The notes: a model not told the origin generated them from the sequence alone. A DNA stretch of 64,000 nt from Lingula anatina (GCF_001039355.2 NW_019775458.1:670474-734473), one strand, 5' to 3'. Positions 54,301-63,575 are shown, numbered from the stretch's first letter. Translations and numbers: made by a program.

Positions 54301-57300
54301 CTTTTCAGTTTAAGACAGTCTAACTATATCCATATCAGTTGCCATCAACTACTATTTTGTCTGACTCCAATAATTTTCATTTACTGTCAAGTTCAATAAA
54401 ATCGAAGTTCTGATATGGAAGTTGCCATGGCAATAGAACATAAGATATAGTCCAACCCCCCTCATCCCAATTACTCGATCGTTTCACAACAGAGAAGTTG
54501 CCAATCAAATGAGAACACTCTGTAACCATAGCCGGGGAACTGTGGTTCCCTAATTCAATCTCTATTGATTTCTTGGATAATTTTTTCCCATCAATGATGA
54601 AGTTACTTTTAATATTTTCCAGATCATTAATCTGTCCGACAAGAGACGGGATCTGTCAAAGGAAAATAATCAGGTAAAATAATGTGAAAAATCAATTGGA
54701 AGCATTTAATGTTTTATGAGAATATAATATTTTTTGGTTTGTGTATAGTATGATCTGGCCAGAAGTGGGTTCCTTGTCTCAATTGCTCTCCTCATGCAAT
54801 TCAGATTTTATTTACCAGTAATGGCAGCATAAATTGGACGTTGTTTTCCCTGATGAAATGTTTGGAATAATATGTCCACATTACGCCAGTCATTACTTTC
54901 TTTTTCCCAGCTTGGGAATTGAAAGGTTAAATTTGTTTTATGCTTTTTTTCCTTTTCTTATAAGCTCTTGCTGCCTTTGAAAAGAATTTCCTGCTTTGTA
55001 CCGCAATATTACAGTGGCATTTATCCTGCCCTCAAACCCAGCTTTTAATTGTCTGAAGAACTAAGAAGTACTTAACCTTTCAATATTTGTTGCTTGTGCC
55101 TGTTTGTGTGTATTATAAAATTACTTGTTTTTATCCACATAATACAGTATTAATGTAATCCTTCCTGGGGACAACTTTGTTATTTAAAGTATTTTTGCAT
55201 TTGTCTTTTTGTATGGTGTTGCTGGTGGTAGATCAAAGGGATGAGGGGGGGGGGGATAGTCTTAGCAGTCACATATCATGACCAAAGTATATGTAGGAGA
55301 AGGGAGTTAGGAAGACACAGAGGAGATATAACAGGGCTAGGCTGCTGAAGTTGTTTTCACGCTAAAGGAATTATGTCTTGCAGCACCATGTCAAAAGCAC
55401 AGTAGCTGTTATTATCTTTGAAATTTCTTAACAAAAACGCACAAATGTTGGGAACATTTTTACAAATGGAAGGGGTAAGAGTCTTCCCAGTTCAGTGGTG
55501 CTGTATGTAAACCGAAAAGATATTTCCAGCCCTCCACCCTGGTGAAGAATGTAAAATGCCTACATTCTTGTGAACTCTTTTTGTTCAGAGGGTGGAGGGG
55601 GCTGAGTTTCCTGTTTAAAACTGTAATCAGACCCAGATCTGCCAATTAAAGAAAAAGAAGCGAAATGTTTCTGCGGTAGTATATTGTAGTTTTGTTTTTC
55701 AACTATTGTCATCACAGAACAAGAGGCCATTTCATATGGACTTGAAACTCTGAAAAATTAATAACAGTGTTTTGTTTGTGATAAACTTAAAATTTATAAT
55801 TATGTTTAAAACAAAGTTGGCTAAAGTTGTGGCTCTTTTTTGGACACTGCCTATGACCTATTTGGGGCCCTTTTAGAAATAAGAGCTGTCCCCAGTCAAG
55901 CTGCTAATTGGGGTTCACTGAATGCTTTATACTTTGTCAAAACAAACGTGGCCTGCTTTTGTCAGAGACGTGTCACTGTTAGCAGTTCCTAACTATGTTT
56001 TTATTTTCACTGTCCTCAGGTAAAAATAACACCCGAGTCAGGATATCAACATTGCCCAAAGGGTGGAGATAAAAGTGTGATAGTTAACACAATAACTGTG
56101 CAGTAAATGGGGATCCATTCTCGTTTACTCTTAGGTTACGGCAAATGTTGATAACTAATTATTTCTTTTTTCACAACTGTTGACTTAGAGGCTTAAGAAA
56201 AACAAACGAGCGAGAAATTGGAGATAGTAGTGGGAGATATTTGTGAAAGGAGAGAGTAATATTTTAGTTCCATTGGTGATGGTTAGATATGTGTTAGGGG
56301 AGATTTTTCTTTTAGATTTTTGTGTGACTGTATATAGCATTACAAAGTTTTCAATTTATGATATCTTGAATAAATTTTAAGTCCTAACCCTTTGCTGTTG
56401 ATAAAAGTGTTAAATTTTCCAGTAGTGTTATCAAAGGTAACAATGGACCTGCTTTCTGTATGCATATTTTGGACATATTATTCTGAATTTTGAAAGTCAT
56501 CAATTGATTTGTTACTTCCTTTAAATTATATCAGTTCTCACAGGCGCCATTTTAATGGAAGCAATTACACTTTCTGAGAAAAGTTATTGATATTGCATGA
56601 ATTAAATAAGCTTAATGACATCAGAATTTGATTGATGTCATTTGTGGTTACAAGTTCATTGATTACACTTCAGCTGTTTGCACAACTGTTTGAACCATAT
56701 ATATAGACTTGGTTGTCATGCTTTCTTTGCTGTAGAAAACCCACGTTTTGATAGCCACATATGCTTTGAAATAATAGTTTGTTCATTGTTTTAGCAATGA
56801 GCTCTAATTGATAAATGTTTGTAAATAAGTAATGTTCTCATTTGTTTGTTTTGCCCATGAAGATGGCTTTTTATTTCGTAAAAATGATGGCTTTATAGAT
56901 TATTTATAAACCTTCAAAGGAAGATGAAATGTCAGTGAAAAAATTGCAAAAATGTTAAATGAATAGGATTATTTGGTGAACACTGAAAAAAACATAAATT
57001 GTACAACTGTTTTTCATTATGTTATTATGTTAAATTGAAGCATTTTGCATTCTAGGTGCTAGACTATGGTTGGCCAGACACCCTGGCTCCTCCATTGGAG
57101 CGGCTCTGCAGTATCTGCAAGTCCATAGACTCCTGGCTTTCCTCCGACCTGCGCAATGTCGTGGTCCTCCATTGCAAGGGTGGGGAAAACCGCACAGCAG
57201 TCGTGGTGGCTGCATACATGCATTACAGCAATATTTGTGCCAGGTGAGTCTTTAGTACAACACCAACCTCCACCAAGCCATAATTGTTATAGGAAGGTTT

Positions 57301-57929
57301 GCCTTTAAAAATTTTTTGACCATGATTGTAGAGGCAGGTCGGTGGACAAAGTTTGTCCTATCATATTTTCTGGCCCTTCAGTATAAAGTGAGGGTTGTCC
57401 TCTTAAGGTGAAGGGCTGTTACATGACTGAACTAGGTTTGCTATGTAATCGGGGCAAACGAGGTCATTTAAGTATGAACAGAGAGATGAAGAATACAATG
57501 TTAGTTTACTGAAATTCAAGGTGGAACAATCAAAGAATCAGATCTCTATTCAGATGGGGCATATGGTTCATAGGGGTCATTGTAATTCAAGAAGAGACCA
57601 CACAGGTATCTGTGGATACTTCTCTGTCTACAATGTTGTTTGATATGATTAATATAAGGTTCACCAATAAATACATATCAGGTTCTGTGCAAATCTTCCA
57701 TCAGTGCACCAACACTCAGGCTTCAGTGAAAGACAAGTTTAACATGAGAAATAATAATAGGTTCAGCCTGAGAAACAAAGCTAATTAATGACAGTAGTTG
57801 CTTGAGATGAAATTTAAATATAGAAAACCATTTGCAAATGCCAAAAATACATCATATCAACAGAATATTAGTGAGTGGACATAAGTGATAACTGCACCAG
57901 TTGCCCATCAGTTCAAAGAAAGAAGTGGA

Positions 57930-57990
<61 letters not shown>

Positions 57991-60900
57991 GTGGCTTCTT
58001 AATACAATGTACAGTGTTTAGGTGAAAGTTGTGATCCATCTTTGGCATTTTGATAGATGGGGCTGTCAAAGTTAATGTCATATTGATTAATTCAGGTGTC
58101 ATTCCCCCCACCTTTAAACAATAAAAGATTGTTCTTAGTGTCAAACAAACTTCTTTTATTGGCTCAGGTAGAACATGACACTTTAACTGATTAACTTTTT
58201 GGCAGCTCTCAGTACAAGTGTGATATTGAATAATAGTATTATCTTTGTCAGCATTTCCTTTTTACAACAAGGAAAAGTGTGTTTTTACGTCCAACTAGCT
58301 TGCCTCATATTTTGACAGTAACAGAAATTTCTCTCTCTCCAATGTTTTTACGTCCAACTAGCTTGCCTCATATTTTGACAGAAACAGAAATTTCTCTCTC
58401 TCCAAATTTTATTTAGATGCTGGACAATCATGCTGTGCCTCAATTTTCTATCTTTTGTCCTCTTTTTTTTCTTAAGGATTAAAATTTTTTGACATTTTAT
58501 GTTCAGTTTAAAAAAAAACTTAAGTTAAAAGAGCACCTTTCTGCCATCGTATGCCCTTTTTGACTTGGGCACTACATTACATTTTAAGCTGATTAAATTT
58601 CCGGAGCTGTCACCTAAATTAAAAATAATAAAGATTGAAAATGTCAGTGCTATTGATGTATCTTTGTCATAAAGACACTACTTGTCCCCATATATAAAAT
58701 GGCACTGTAAAGGTTGTCAACCTTATTGACTAGGGCACTATTTCAGAAATAACATGATTAATGTTATTTTGTGTCTGTCATTTAAAGTTCAGCTTTCATC
58801 AGTAGAAGTGTCACTGTTTACAATTGGTCTTTTTCATTAGGGGACAGTTTTTGTCAACAGTATGTCTTTTCTTCTCTTGGCTTTTACCATAATGATTAGG
58901 TGCTTTGTAATATTTAGCCTGATGAACTTTTTTCCAGCTGTCGCTAAAAGTTTTGTATTTTAGTCAGTGGAAGTATCACTGTCAACTATTGGCACTTGTC
59001 ATGAGGGCATTTTTGTCAACATTATAAGAGGAAACTTAGTTTCCTGCTTTATAGGAGGAATGTTTTGAAAAAAATTTCTACTGGCCTCTCAAAACCACTA
59101 AGATATTTGAGGAGAAAGGGCCTCAGCATTTGGTTTTGTTTTCTGTTCTAAACAGAAGTTAATTAGTGGTAAATTAGCCACAGTAAAGGAATGTTACAGG
59201 GGAAATGATTAGTTCCTATTGAAAATGTCAAAATATAAACCGCATGGTAACCACTGGAACCACTTCCTTTTACCAGGATGTTGTGGAAGAAAATGTCAAA
59301 AATGTTTTTGTTGTCAAAATTTCACAAGAGAAAGTGGAATTTTTGGAAAGTTCTTTTTTTTATGCAAAAACTTTTTAGAATCAGATATGACACTCGGTGT
59401 TTATGGTGTAAACAAATTGTTTACCTCTGTTTTATCAGACAGTCATATGAAAAATAAAACTACAGATATTTTACATTTCAATTCTTAAGATATTATAAGT
59501 TGACAGATAATATTTTGTTTAATAAATGTAATTGAATTTTAACCTTGTCACATTTATTCTGTAACTGTTGAGATATGTGAAAAGATAAATATCTCTAACT
59601 TGTCTTTTCAGTGCTGACCAGGCATTAGACAGATATGCTATGAAAAAGTTCTGTGATGACAAAACTTTACACCCATCACAACAGAGGTAGGTATAGAACA
59701 GTTTCATGATGAGATTTAGTCAAAATAATAAAGAAAACAAATAGATAAGATAAAAAGCTATAACCAGCAAGTTGAGCTGCTTACTTATGGGAGGGTCAAA
59801 TAATTTTTGAGTGTATGGCAAAAAGACAAGTCCTTATTGCATTGCTCAACCAAAGATCATACTAGTAAGCAGGACCAACTAACTTAACTAAGATATTGTC
59901 CATCTTTTATTGCATTTTCTTGACAGGGAAGAGCATCCATCGTAATATATCTCTCAATTCAAAACCCAACTGCCCATATGTAGTACCAATTCAACCTGGT
60001 CAATACCAAATACAGATGACCAATTTCAATGAAAAATCCTCCGCTGTCCCAATTTCCATTATGTTATTATATTCCCAACCAATAGTTATGAGATATCTAT
60101 AATAACCTATATAGCTGTACCCCCAAAAGACCCTGTTGCAATTGGATGTTATGTTATAGATTTATGGATGAAGCAGAATTGAACAGATGATGGATGATGG
60201 GGAGAGATTGTGGAAGATAGTTGTAAGAACCTGTATTGATCAGTCCATTGGTCTGGGAATGAATAGATATCAAACTTTTGAAGATGGGTTCAGAAAATGC
60301 TACAAATGCACAAGAGCTTTTGAATTAGCTCTTGTGAATTTGTCAATAGTTAGTCAATTAGATAATGGCAATACTAGTGAATAAATAAATGAATTACATT
60401 TGTTTGATCACTGCAAGTTTTTGAAGCTACACAAGCAGGATTATCTTGTATTAGACTGAAAAGATCATCCTTGTTTTTTCATGCAGTGTGAAATGTCAGA
60501 TGAACAGGAATTATATCAAGTGAAAACATGGCAAACGATGAAGGCAGGTGCATTTTACAAATGCCAGGAAATTAAATGGAATTTCGCATCAATATTCTCC
60601 TCAAGGAAATAGAAATTGCCAGTAGATACCATCAATTTGCAATCATTTGTGTGCCATGAATCCTTTATGAGAACCTTTGATACCGCTCAGACATTAGTTA
60701 AATTATTCTGTGGTTATTGAAAGTTGCGAGTGGTAATAAAGTTCAGAATGTTCTGTGCAAAAGTTTTAGTAGGCTATAGTGAAAGTATCAACCATATTTG
60801 CAATGGAAATAAGTTCACAGTTTATATGTCAGTTAGTGTTTAACCCTGACAGTAATTACAGAAAGCTGCTGCTAATTGAATACTTATGCTTTTTATTTCC

Positions 60901-63575
60901 CCCAGTTAATTGATTATTCATGAGGATTTTTGTCAACTTTGAATATTTATGGAGACATAAAAATCATTATTAACCTTTAAGAAATAGGAAATGCATGTAG
61001 AAAAGAAAATCATTTTGGAATTCTTTTATCATAAGTCTGATAATAGATTTTAAAGTTTTTTGATACAAGTTCTTCCTGAAGATCATCTTGGTCATCTCAT
61101 CATTTAAACTTTGGTGTACAATAAATATGTTACTGAATTTAAAATTAAGCCTTAGGTTTAAAAAAAAAATGTCTCATTGAGGTAAAGAAAGAGTTTTTTA
61201 ATGAATTGCAGTTTCTTTGCATAATATAGCACAATAAAAATGCATTTATAACGTGTGTGTGTGTGTGTGTTTGATTTTAAACATGAATACATCTTGTGAT
61301 AATTTACATTCAGATATGTGGAGTACTTTGCTGGGCTTCTCTCTGGTGCAATAAAGATAAACAGTAGCCCCCTGTACCTCCACCACATGGTCATCCATGG
61401 GATTCCCAACTTTGACTCCAGAGGGGGCTGTCGAGCCTTCGTCAAGGTGTACCAAGGGATGACACCCATTTTCACTTCAGGAACATAGTAAGTTGTGTAG
61501 AAAGCCATATTTGTTATTTTTATTACATGATCAGTTTGTTTCACATGTATTTGTTCAGGCTGTGAAGTATCAAAACTTCTTGATTTAAATGGCATTAGTT
61601 ATATATAATAAGTGAAAGACTGTAAATTTGTATCTTTGCATTGATGTACAGAGAAACTTATTCTGCTGTAATGTACCCATTTCTTGTGACAAAGCTTGTA
61701 AAAGTTATTTCTCCTCAATTTGTCTTGTAGTGCTGCCAGTGACAGCATGCACAGGTTGTGCATGTCCTTTGACCAAGCCATCCCTCTGCGCGGAGATATA
61801 CTCATCAAATGTTACCATAAGCAGCCCGGAGACAGCAGACGAGAAACCATCTTCCGCGTGCAGTTCCACACTTGCGCCATCTCCGACTATGGACTTGTGT
61901 ACAGCAAGGGAGAGCTGGATGATGCCAATCACAGTAAGTATTTGAAAGGGATTTAACCTCGTTTATGCCTGTATGAATTGTGATGTACAACACGAGAGGG
62001 GTATAAATTGCATTTTTGTCTTCTTGTAGACAACAAGGTGATGTTTACATCAGTATTTATGCATATACCATCATTTTCAAAGTTGTAGGCAAAGCACATG
62101 AAAGAGATTAATCATATTCATAAATTTGTGTATAGTCAGTGGGAGTGTAGGGGAAAAGGTTGGGTACTGAAAAGACAATTATCTTTTAATTCCATACTTA
62201 CAGCAATAAAAGGAAAATTACAGTAACCATACACTATTCACAGAAAGAAATATTACAGTAACCATACATGTATAGAATAGGGAAATAGAAGTCTTAGGCA
62301 CTACTTTTATCATCGATTGCTTCAGAAAAACAAATGAAGTCACTGATGCCAACCACTGTTAACTGCAAAAAGACAGCTTAAAGCACATTAGTTGACATGA
62401 TACTTTGCAGCAAAAGGGACGTTTTCATGGAGTTGTATTCCTGAAAAGAAAGTATTACATTATTATTATCACGTGTACAGTGACTGGAATCGATAGCAAT
62501 AATACTTAGTTCAGTTAGAGATATCTCCCACAGCCTAAGTGCCTCTGACAAAACACATTATCTGTCTCCTTTACTAACCTTCAGAAATCCATTGATAAAT
62601 GAATGATGTAATTTCATTCAAGGATAACGATGAAAGTATATCTCACGCTGGGCAAACTCATTACTGTTATAATGTAACATTACATTACCACTGCAAAGGC
62701 AGATGGTTTTAACCCAGTTTTTCACTTTCTACCATGTTGGGTTTTTGTAAAATGATTGTGAAGATTAAAGGGTTAAGATGTTTGAGTCCTTTGTGTGTGA
62801 TTGTGAATTGTTGCCTTGGGACAATATCTGAAAAGCATAATGGCAATGGTTGAATGTTATCAGCACAGGTTGCTTTGTACTTTAAATAATTGATTGTGTA
62901 ATATTCACAACGGTCAAAATTCTGAAGTTTTTCATTTTACTTAATTTGGTAGTGCACACATGATCATCTGTGTCACAACTCACCCATTTTCATTTTTATC
63001 ATTACAAAAAGCAAAACTTTTTCAAAGATGTGATATATTTTTGTGTTTCTTACAATATATTGACGGTCACCTGATTGATAAATGGACAGCTAATAACTGA
63101 CAAGAGACAAGAGAATTGGAAGAGATGTCATTAGTATTGTCATAGCACATGATATAGCATTGTTATTCACATGGTGGGCGAGCACAGTTGTATCAAGACA
63201 TAAACAGTGTGTTAACATATGAGACATTCCACAATGTTTTTTTCTCTCTGTAACAACTATTTTCCTTCTCAAAACTTCCTGTGGATCCCTTAAATTTCAG
63301 CTTTTCCAGGATAAGGGTTAAGATAAAGTCCAACTGCTCATTTCTTACACTTTATCTTTGGTTTAACATTGAAAAGATGAAATAATTTCTTTTGTAAAAA
63401 AAATCCAGTGACACTGCCCCTGTGCTTATTGCATAAATTTCTGTCCTTTCTGTTAATATTTACTTCATTGGTGTTTTAAGGTATATTTCTTTAATTTGTT
63501 ATTTTTCAGATATTAAATTCCCTGATTCAGGTCAGGTGGAATTCATCTTCTCCCCAGGACCAGAGCGGATAAGGG
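18414..63575 (+). CDS. TNS: Tensin (C1 + PTEN-like phosphatase + C2), 13 exons, partial at both ends
   Basis: Tensins are focal-adhesion adaptors that link integrin tails and actin. Joining exons 18414-18534, 19267-19304, 36210-36251, 43012-43086, 49286-49341, 52558-52616, 54009-54106, 54623-54673, 57056-57243, 59612-59686, 61314-61487, 61731-61933 and 63510-63575 gives 1246 nt in one open frame (415 codons). Residues 12-58 form a C1 zinc finger. Residues 68-111 are a Gln/His-rich linker. Residues about 112-285 match the tensin/PTEN phosphatase-like domain ([38 protein letters not shown]). Residues about 290-415 match the C2 domain ([36 protein letters not shown]). All donors are GT and all acceptors AG. 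The start codon, any 5' exons, and the SH2 and PTB half are not seen. Family assignment is firm from recalled vertebrate tensins; which paralogue is not, as many invertebrates have a single tensin with this layout. Confidence 0.95.
18535..19266 (+). other. Tensin intron between exons a and b
   Basis: 732 bp, GT to AG, phase 1. It is AT-rich and I see no other feature in it. Confidence 0.88.
19267..19304 (+). CDS. TNS: Tensin exon b: middle of C1 zinc finger
   Basis: A 38-nt exon, between TTTTTTTCCAG and donor CAG|GTAAGT. With the base carried from the previous exon it encodes residues 41-53 ([13 protein letters not shown]) and ends in phase 0. It gives C1 ligands Cys42, His47 and Cys50 in the expected CxxC, x4, HxxC spacing. 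It is too short for ordinary ORF detection and was found by extending the C1 motif. Confidence 0.92.
19473..19514. repeat. (GT)n microsatellite
   Basis: About 21 GT units with one C interruption, 168 bp downstream of the exon b donor. Confidence 0.95.
31801..31823. repeat. (TCA)n microsatellite
   Basis: Seven to eight TCA units. Confidence 0.9.
32513..32537. repeat. (GA)n microsatellite
   Basis: About 12 GA units. Confidence 0.9.
33102..33181. repeat. Tandem pair of 40-bp units, each with a small palindrome
   Basis: Units at 33102-33141 and 33142-33181 share AGTCTTTTCTCTGTGGTC and CCACTGTGTT. Each contains a CTGTGTTAA/TTAACACAG inverted repeat (33124-33143 in the first). Confidence 0.85.
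35206..35370. mobile_element. Short inverted-repeat element (MITE-like), 165 bp
   Basis: The left end starts CATTCAGAATAGGGGAATAA and the right end is its inverted copy ending in CCCCTATTCTGAATG. The terminal repeats run for about 50 bp with few mismatches. There is no open frame inside, and I see no clear target-site duplication. Confidence 0.75.
35569..35613. repeat. (AG)n microsatellite
   Basis: About 22 perfect AG units. Confidence 0.95.
36210..36251 (+). CDS. TNS: Tensin exon c: end of C1 zinc finger
   Basis: A 42-nt exon, phase 0 at both ends, between TGTTTCTAG and donor CTG|GTAAGT. It encodes residues 54-67 ([14 protein letters not shown]). Cys58 is the last C1 ligand, seven residues after Cys50, which completes the domain. 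The VVT-C stretch matches the end of the C1 domain in vertebrate tensins. It is separated from the preceding exon by 16.9 kb. Confidence 0.9.
36277..36356. repeat. (GT)n microsatellite next to the exon c donor
   Basis: About 40 GT units with one GC interruption, starting 25 bp after the exon c donor at 36252. GU-rich runs near a 5' splice site can bind splicing regulators such as CELF proteins and TDP-43; any effect here is inference. Confidence 0.95.
37461..39967. repeat. Tandem duplication A, copy 1 (2.5 kb)
   Basis: This matches 40050-42573 along its whole length at high identity, with scattered substitutions and short indels. It ends two bases before a stray G and the N at 39970. It includes an internal 190-bp inverted-repeat element (38317-38506). 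The pattern suggests two alleles placed in tandem at an unmerged contig overlap. Confidence 0.93.
38317..38506. mobile_element. Short inverted-repeat element (MITE-like), 190 bp, copy in duplication A1
   Basis: Terminal repeats of 36 bp begin ATAAACCCATC and match in about 31 positions when the right end is inverted. There is no coding content. The same element is at 40915-41104 because the surrounding segment is duplicated, so the two are not independent insertions. Confidence 0.7.
40050..42573. repeat. Tandem duplication A, copy 2 (2.5 kb)
   Basis: The second copy of 37461-39967, offset about 2.59 kb, with small indels. It starts 80 bp after the N at 39970 and runs on into sequence unique to this side (GAGAAAAAAAAAGC...). 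Confidence 0.93.
40915..41104. mobile_element. Short inverted-repeat element (MITE-like), copy in duplication A2
   Basis: This is the counterpart of 38317-38506, with a few substitutions (for example ATAAGCCC in place of ATAAACCC at the left end). Confidence 0.68.
43012..43086 (+). CDS. TNS: Tensin exon d: Gln/His-rich linker
   Basis: A 75-nt, phase 0/0 exon between TTATTTCAG and donor TCT|GTAAGT. It encodes residues 68-92, beginning QSHDTLKR and continuing as runs of Gln and His (five Q, then [12 protein letters not shown]). The acceptor is a tandem CAGCAG, so the exon could start three bases later and lose one Gln. Phases match both neighbours. There is no homology signal, as expected for a disordered linker between C1 and the phosphatase domain, so the call rests on splice sites, phase and composition. 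Confidence 0.75.
43087..49285 (+). other. Tensin intron between exons d and e
   Basis: 6.2 kb, phase 0. It contains a coding-like, GC-richer patch at about 46540-46680 (see findings), a degenerate long-period array from about 48200, and the start of duplication B at 48582. The rest is AT-rich, with no recognisable feature. Confidence 0.8.
48200..49130. repeat. Degenerate tandem array, period about 140 bp
   Basis: The motif (A/G)AATGTAAA(T/C)AG-CC recurs near 48234, 48339, 48629, 48768 and, weaker, 48899. Between these, GATGACAGA(T/C)A--GACA--TTGCTGT recurs near 48365, 48530, 48650, 48795 and 48995. Spacing is about 105-145 bp or twice that. Units are strongly diverged, so this is an old array. 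Part of it reappears at 50015-50530 through duplication B. Confidence 0.6.
48582..50012. repeat. Tandem duplication B, copy 1 (1.43 kb), includes tensin exon e
   Basis: This matches 50015-51450 almost base for base. It ends exactly at the base before the N at 50013, and copy 2 begins two bases later. That is the signature of two overlapping contig ends joined by a token gap. Confidence 0.95.
49286..49341 (+). CDS. TNS: Tensin exon e: linker leading into phosphatase domain (copy 1)
   Basis: A 56-nt exon, phase 0 to 2, between CTCCTCCAG and donor TAA|GTAAGT. It encodes residues 93-110, ending SHYTMS, and the next exon completes Asn111. The acceptor is again a tandem CAGCAG. Met109 (ATG at 49334, A at -3) sits about where the short form of vertebrate tensin-1 begins (MSVSR...), so it might act as an internal start. 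The exon lies inside a 1.4-kb duplicated segment; the second copy is at 50722-50777. Confidence 0.85.
50015..51450. repeat. Tandem duplication B, copy 2 (1.44 kb), includes second exon e
   Basis: The offset from copy 1 is 1433 bp at the start, with a few single-base indels. A 23-bp internal direct repeat (ACAATCAGGATATGTTTCTC...) is present in both copies (about 49846-49899 and 51280-51334). Confidence 0.95.
50722..50777 (+). other. Second copy of tensin exon e, probably an assembly duplicate
   Basis: This matches 49286-49341 with the same CAGCAG acceptor and GTAAGT donor. I see one base difference in the exon, and it is synonymous (GCA to GCG at Ala96). It belongs to the tandem copy that begins right after an N at 50013. 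Because the exon is 56 nt, splicing both copies together would shift the frame, so only one can be used. The likeliest reading is a second allele left by an unmerged contig overlap. Real mutually exclusive exons would be the alternative, but identical products make that unlikely. Confidence 0.8.
51451..52557 (+). other. Tensin intron before exon f (unique part)
   Basis: This is the part of the exon e to f intron after duplication B. It has a short CA repeat near 51541-51559 and a repeated AATGATGAAACTG phrase (52145 and 52225). Nothing else is recognised. Confidence 0.8.
52558..52616 (+). CDS. TNS: Tensin exon f: start of phosphatase-like domain
   Basis: A 59-nt exon, phase 2 to 1, between TCTGTTGCAG and donor TTG|GTGAGT. 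It encodes residues 111-130 (NRRRGEQF, then [12 protein letters not shown]). The LTYITERII segment is a hallmark of the first strand of the tensin/PTEN phosphatase fold (LVYVTERII in TNS1, LTYVTERIL in TNS2). Confidence 0.95.
52617..54008 (+). other. Tensin intron between exons f and g
   Basis: 1.4 kb, phase 1, AT-rich. I see no other feature. Confidence 0.9.
54009..54106 (+). CDS. TNS: Tensin exon g: phosphatase-like domain
   Basis: A 98-nt exon, phase 1 to 0, between CTTGCAG and donor ATG|GTAATT. It encodes residues 131-163 ([20 protein letters not shown], then a [13 protein letters not shown] segment). This matches the tensin stretch in which the LKSKHGGNYL motif precedes the NLS strand. 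Confidence 0.95.
54107..54622 (+). other. Tensin intron between exons g and h
   Basis: 516 bp, phase 0, with nothing else seen. Confidence 0.92.
54623..54673 (+). CDS. TNS: Tensin exon h: phosphatase-like domain
   Basis: A 51-nt, phase 0/0 exon between TATTTTCCAG and donor CAG|GTAAAA. It encodes residues 164-180 ([17 protein letters not shown]), matching the FNLSERR-D segment of vertebrate tensins directly before the WPD region. Confidence 0.93.
54674..57055 (+). other. Tensin intron between exons h and i
   Basis: 2.4 kb, phase 0. There is a short G run near 55244; otherwise nothing is recognised. Confidence 0.92.
57056..57243 (+). CDS. TNS: Tensin exon i: phosphatase active-site loop
   Basis: The largest well-matched phosphatase exon (188 nt, phase 0 to 2) encodes residues 181-242. 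YGWPD holds Asp188, which aligns with general acid Asp92 of PTEN. The P-loop is [10 protein letters not shown] at residues 219-228, with Cys220 (codon 57173-57175) and Arg226 in CX5R spacing. AAYMHYSN follows, as in all tensins. TNS1 has Asn in place of the Cys, while TNS3 keeps it. Glu224 and Asn225 replace the Lys128 and Gly129 of PTEN, and Ala228 replaces Gly132, so activity is uncertain. Confidence 0.97.
57929..57988. repeat. (AAT)n microsatellite
   Basis: About 20 AAT units with one ACA interruption near 57958. Confidence 0.95.
58150..59035. repeat. Degenerate long-period repeat array
   Basis: Similar phrases recur: CTGATTAA(C/A)TTTT--GCAGCT, (A/T)GTCAGTGGAAGT(A/G)TCACTGT and TTTTTGTCAAC(A/T). 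Two or three diverged units of about 130-180 bp are suggested, with the 63-bp pair embedded. The boundaries are approximate. Confidence 0.45.
58281..58406. repeat. Tandem pair of 63-bp units
   Basis: Units at 58281-58343 and 58344-58406 share GTTTTTACGTCCAACTAGC and CTCATATTTTGACAG and are almost identical, so the duplication is recent. Confidence 0.9.
59612..59686 (+). CDS. TNS: Tensin exon j: phosphatase-like domain
   Basis: A 75-nt exon, phase 2 to 2, between TGTCTTTTCAG and donor GAG|GTAGGT. It encodes residues 243-267: [18 protein letters not shown], then TLHPSQQ. The first part is almost identical to vertebrate tensins. The linker before the final PSQ-R is a few residues shorter than in TNS1. 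Confidence 0.96.
59687..61313 (+). other. Tensin intron between exons j and k
   Basis: 1.6 kb, phase 2. It contains a 10-bp-stem hairpin at 60309-60336 (CACAAGAGCT, inverted) and a (GT)9 run at 61253-61271, 42 bp before the exon k acceptor. Open frames at 59896 and 60187 match no family I know. Confidence 0.92.
61314..61487 (+). CDS. TNS: Tensin exon k: end of phosphatase domain and start of C2 domain
   Basis: A 174-nt exon, phase 2 to 2, between TTACATTCAG and donor ATA|GTAAGT. It encodes residues 268-325, including [39 protein letters not shown] and a C-terminal PIFTSGT. The YFSGLLSGSIKMN and HHVIMHGIPNF motifs of tensin-1 align directly. A TAG in the same frame at 61486-61488 is avoided because the exon ends after TA. 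Confidence 0.97.
61488..61730 (+). other. Tensin intron between exons k and l
   Basis: 243 bp, phase 2, the shortest intron of the gene here. Confidence 0.93.
61731..61933 (+). CDS. TNS: Tensin exon l: C2 domain
   Basis: A 203-nt exon, phase 2 to 1, between TGTCTTGTAG and donor ACA|GTAAGT. It encodes residues 326-393, including [34 protein letters not shown] and ELDDANH. These match the PTEN-type C2 domain of tensins ([25 protein letters not shown]). GC content is clearly above the flanking introns. Confidence 0.97.
61934..63509 (+). other. Tensin intron between exons l and m
   Basis: 1.6 kb, phase 1, AT-rich, with a short near-repeat of ACAGTAACCATACA (62220 and 62255). Nothing else is seen. 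Confidence 0.92.
63510..63575 (+). CDS. TNS: Tensin exon m: end of C2 domain
   Basis: A 66-nt exon, phase 1 to 1, between TTATTTTTCAG and donor GGG|GTAAGT. It encodes residues 394-415 (NIKFPDSG, then [14 protein letters not shown]), and the leftover G begins a Gly codon as in the PEKIQG of vertebrates. This is the last exon in the window. The coding sequence continues past 64000. Confidence 0.95.

Larger units (their letters stand above)
57244..59611 (+). other. Tensin intron between exons i and j
   Basis: 2.4 kb, phase 2. It holds the AAT microsatellite, the 63-bp direct repeat and a degenerate array up to about 59035. The open frame at 59219-59488 resembles nothing known and is AT-rich. 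Confidence 0.92.

Noticed and set aside
57030-57215. Minus-strand and shifted frames over the phosphatase exon, and similar ones at 61599-61993
   Set aside because: These are shadows of the tensin exons i and l.
60309-60336. Perfect 10-bp stem hairpin (CACAAGAGCT) with 8-nt loop
   Set aside because: Too short for a microRNA precursor and not longer than expected by chance in 64 kb of AT-rich DNA.
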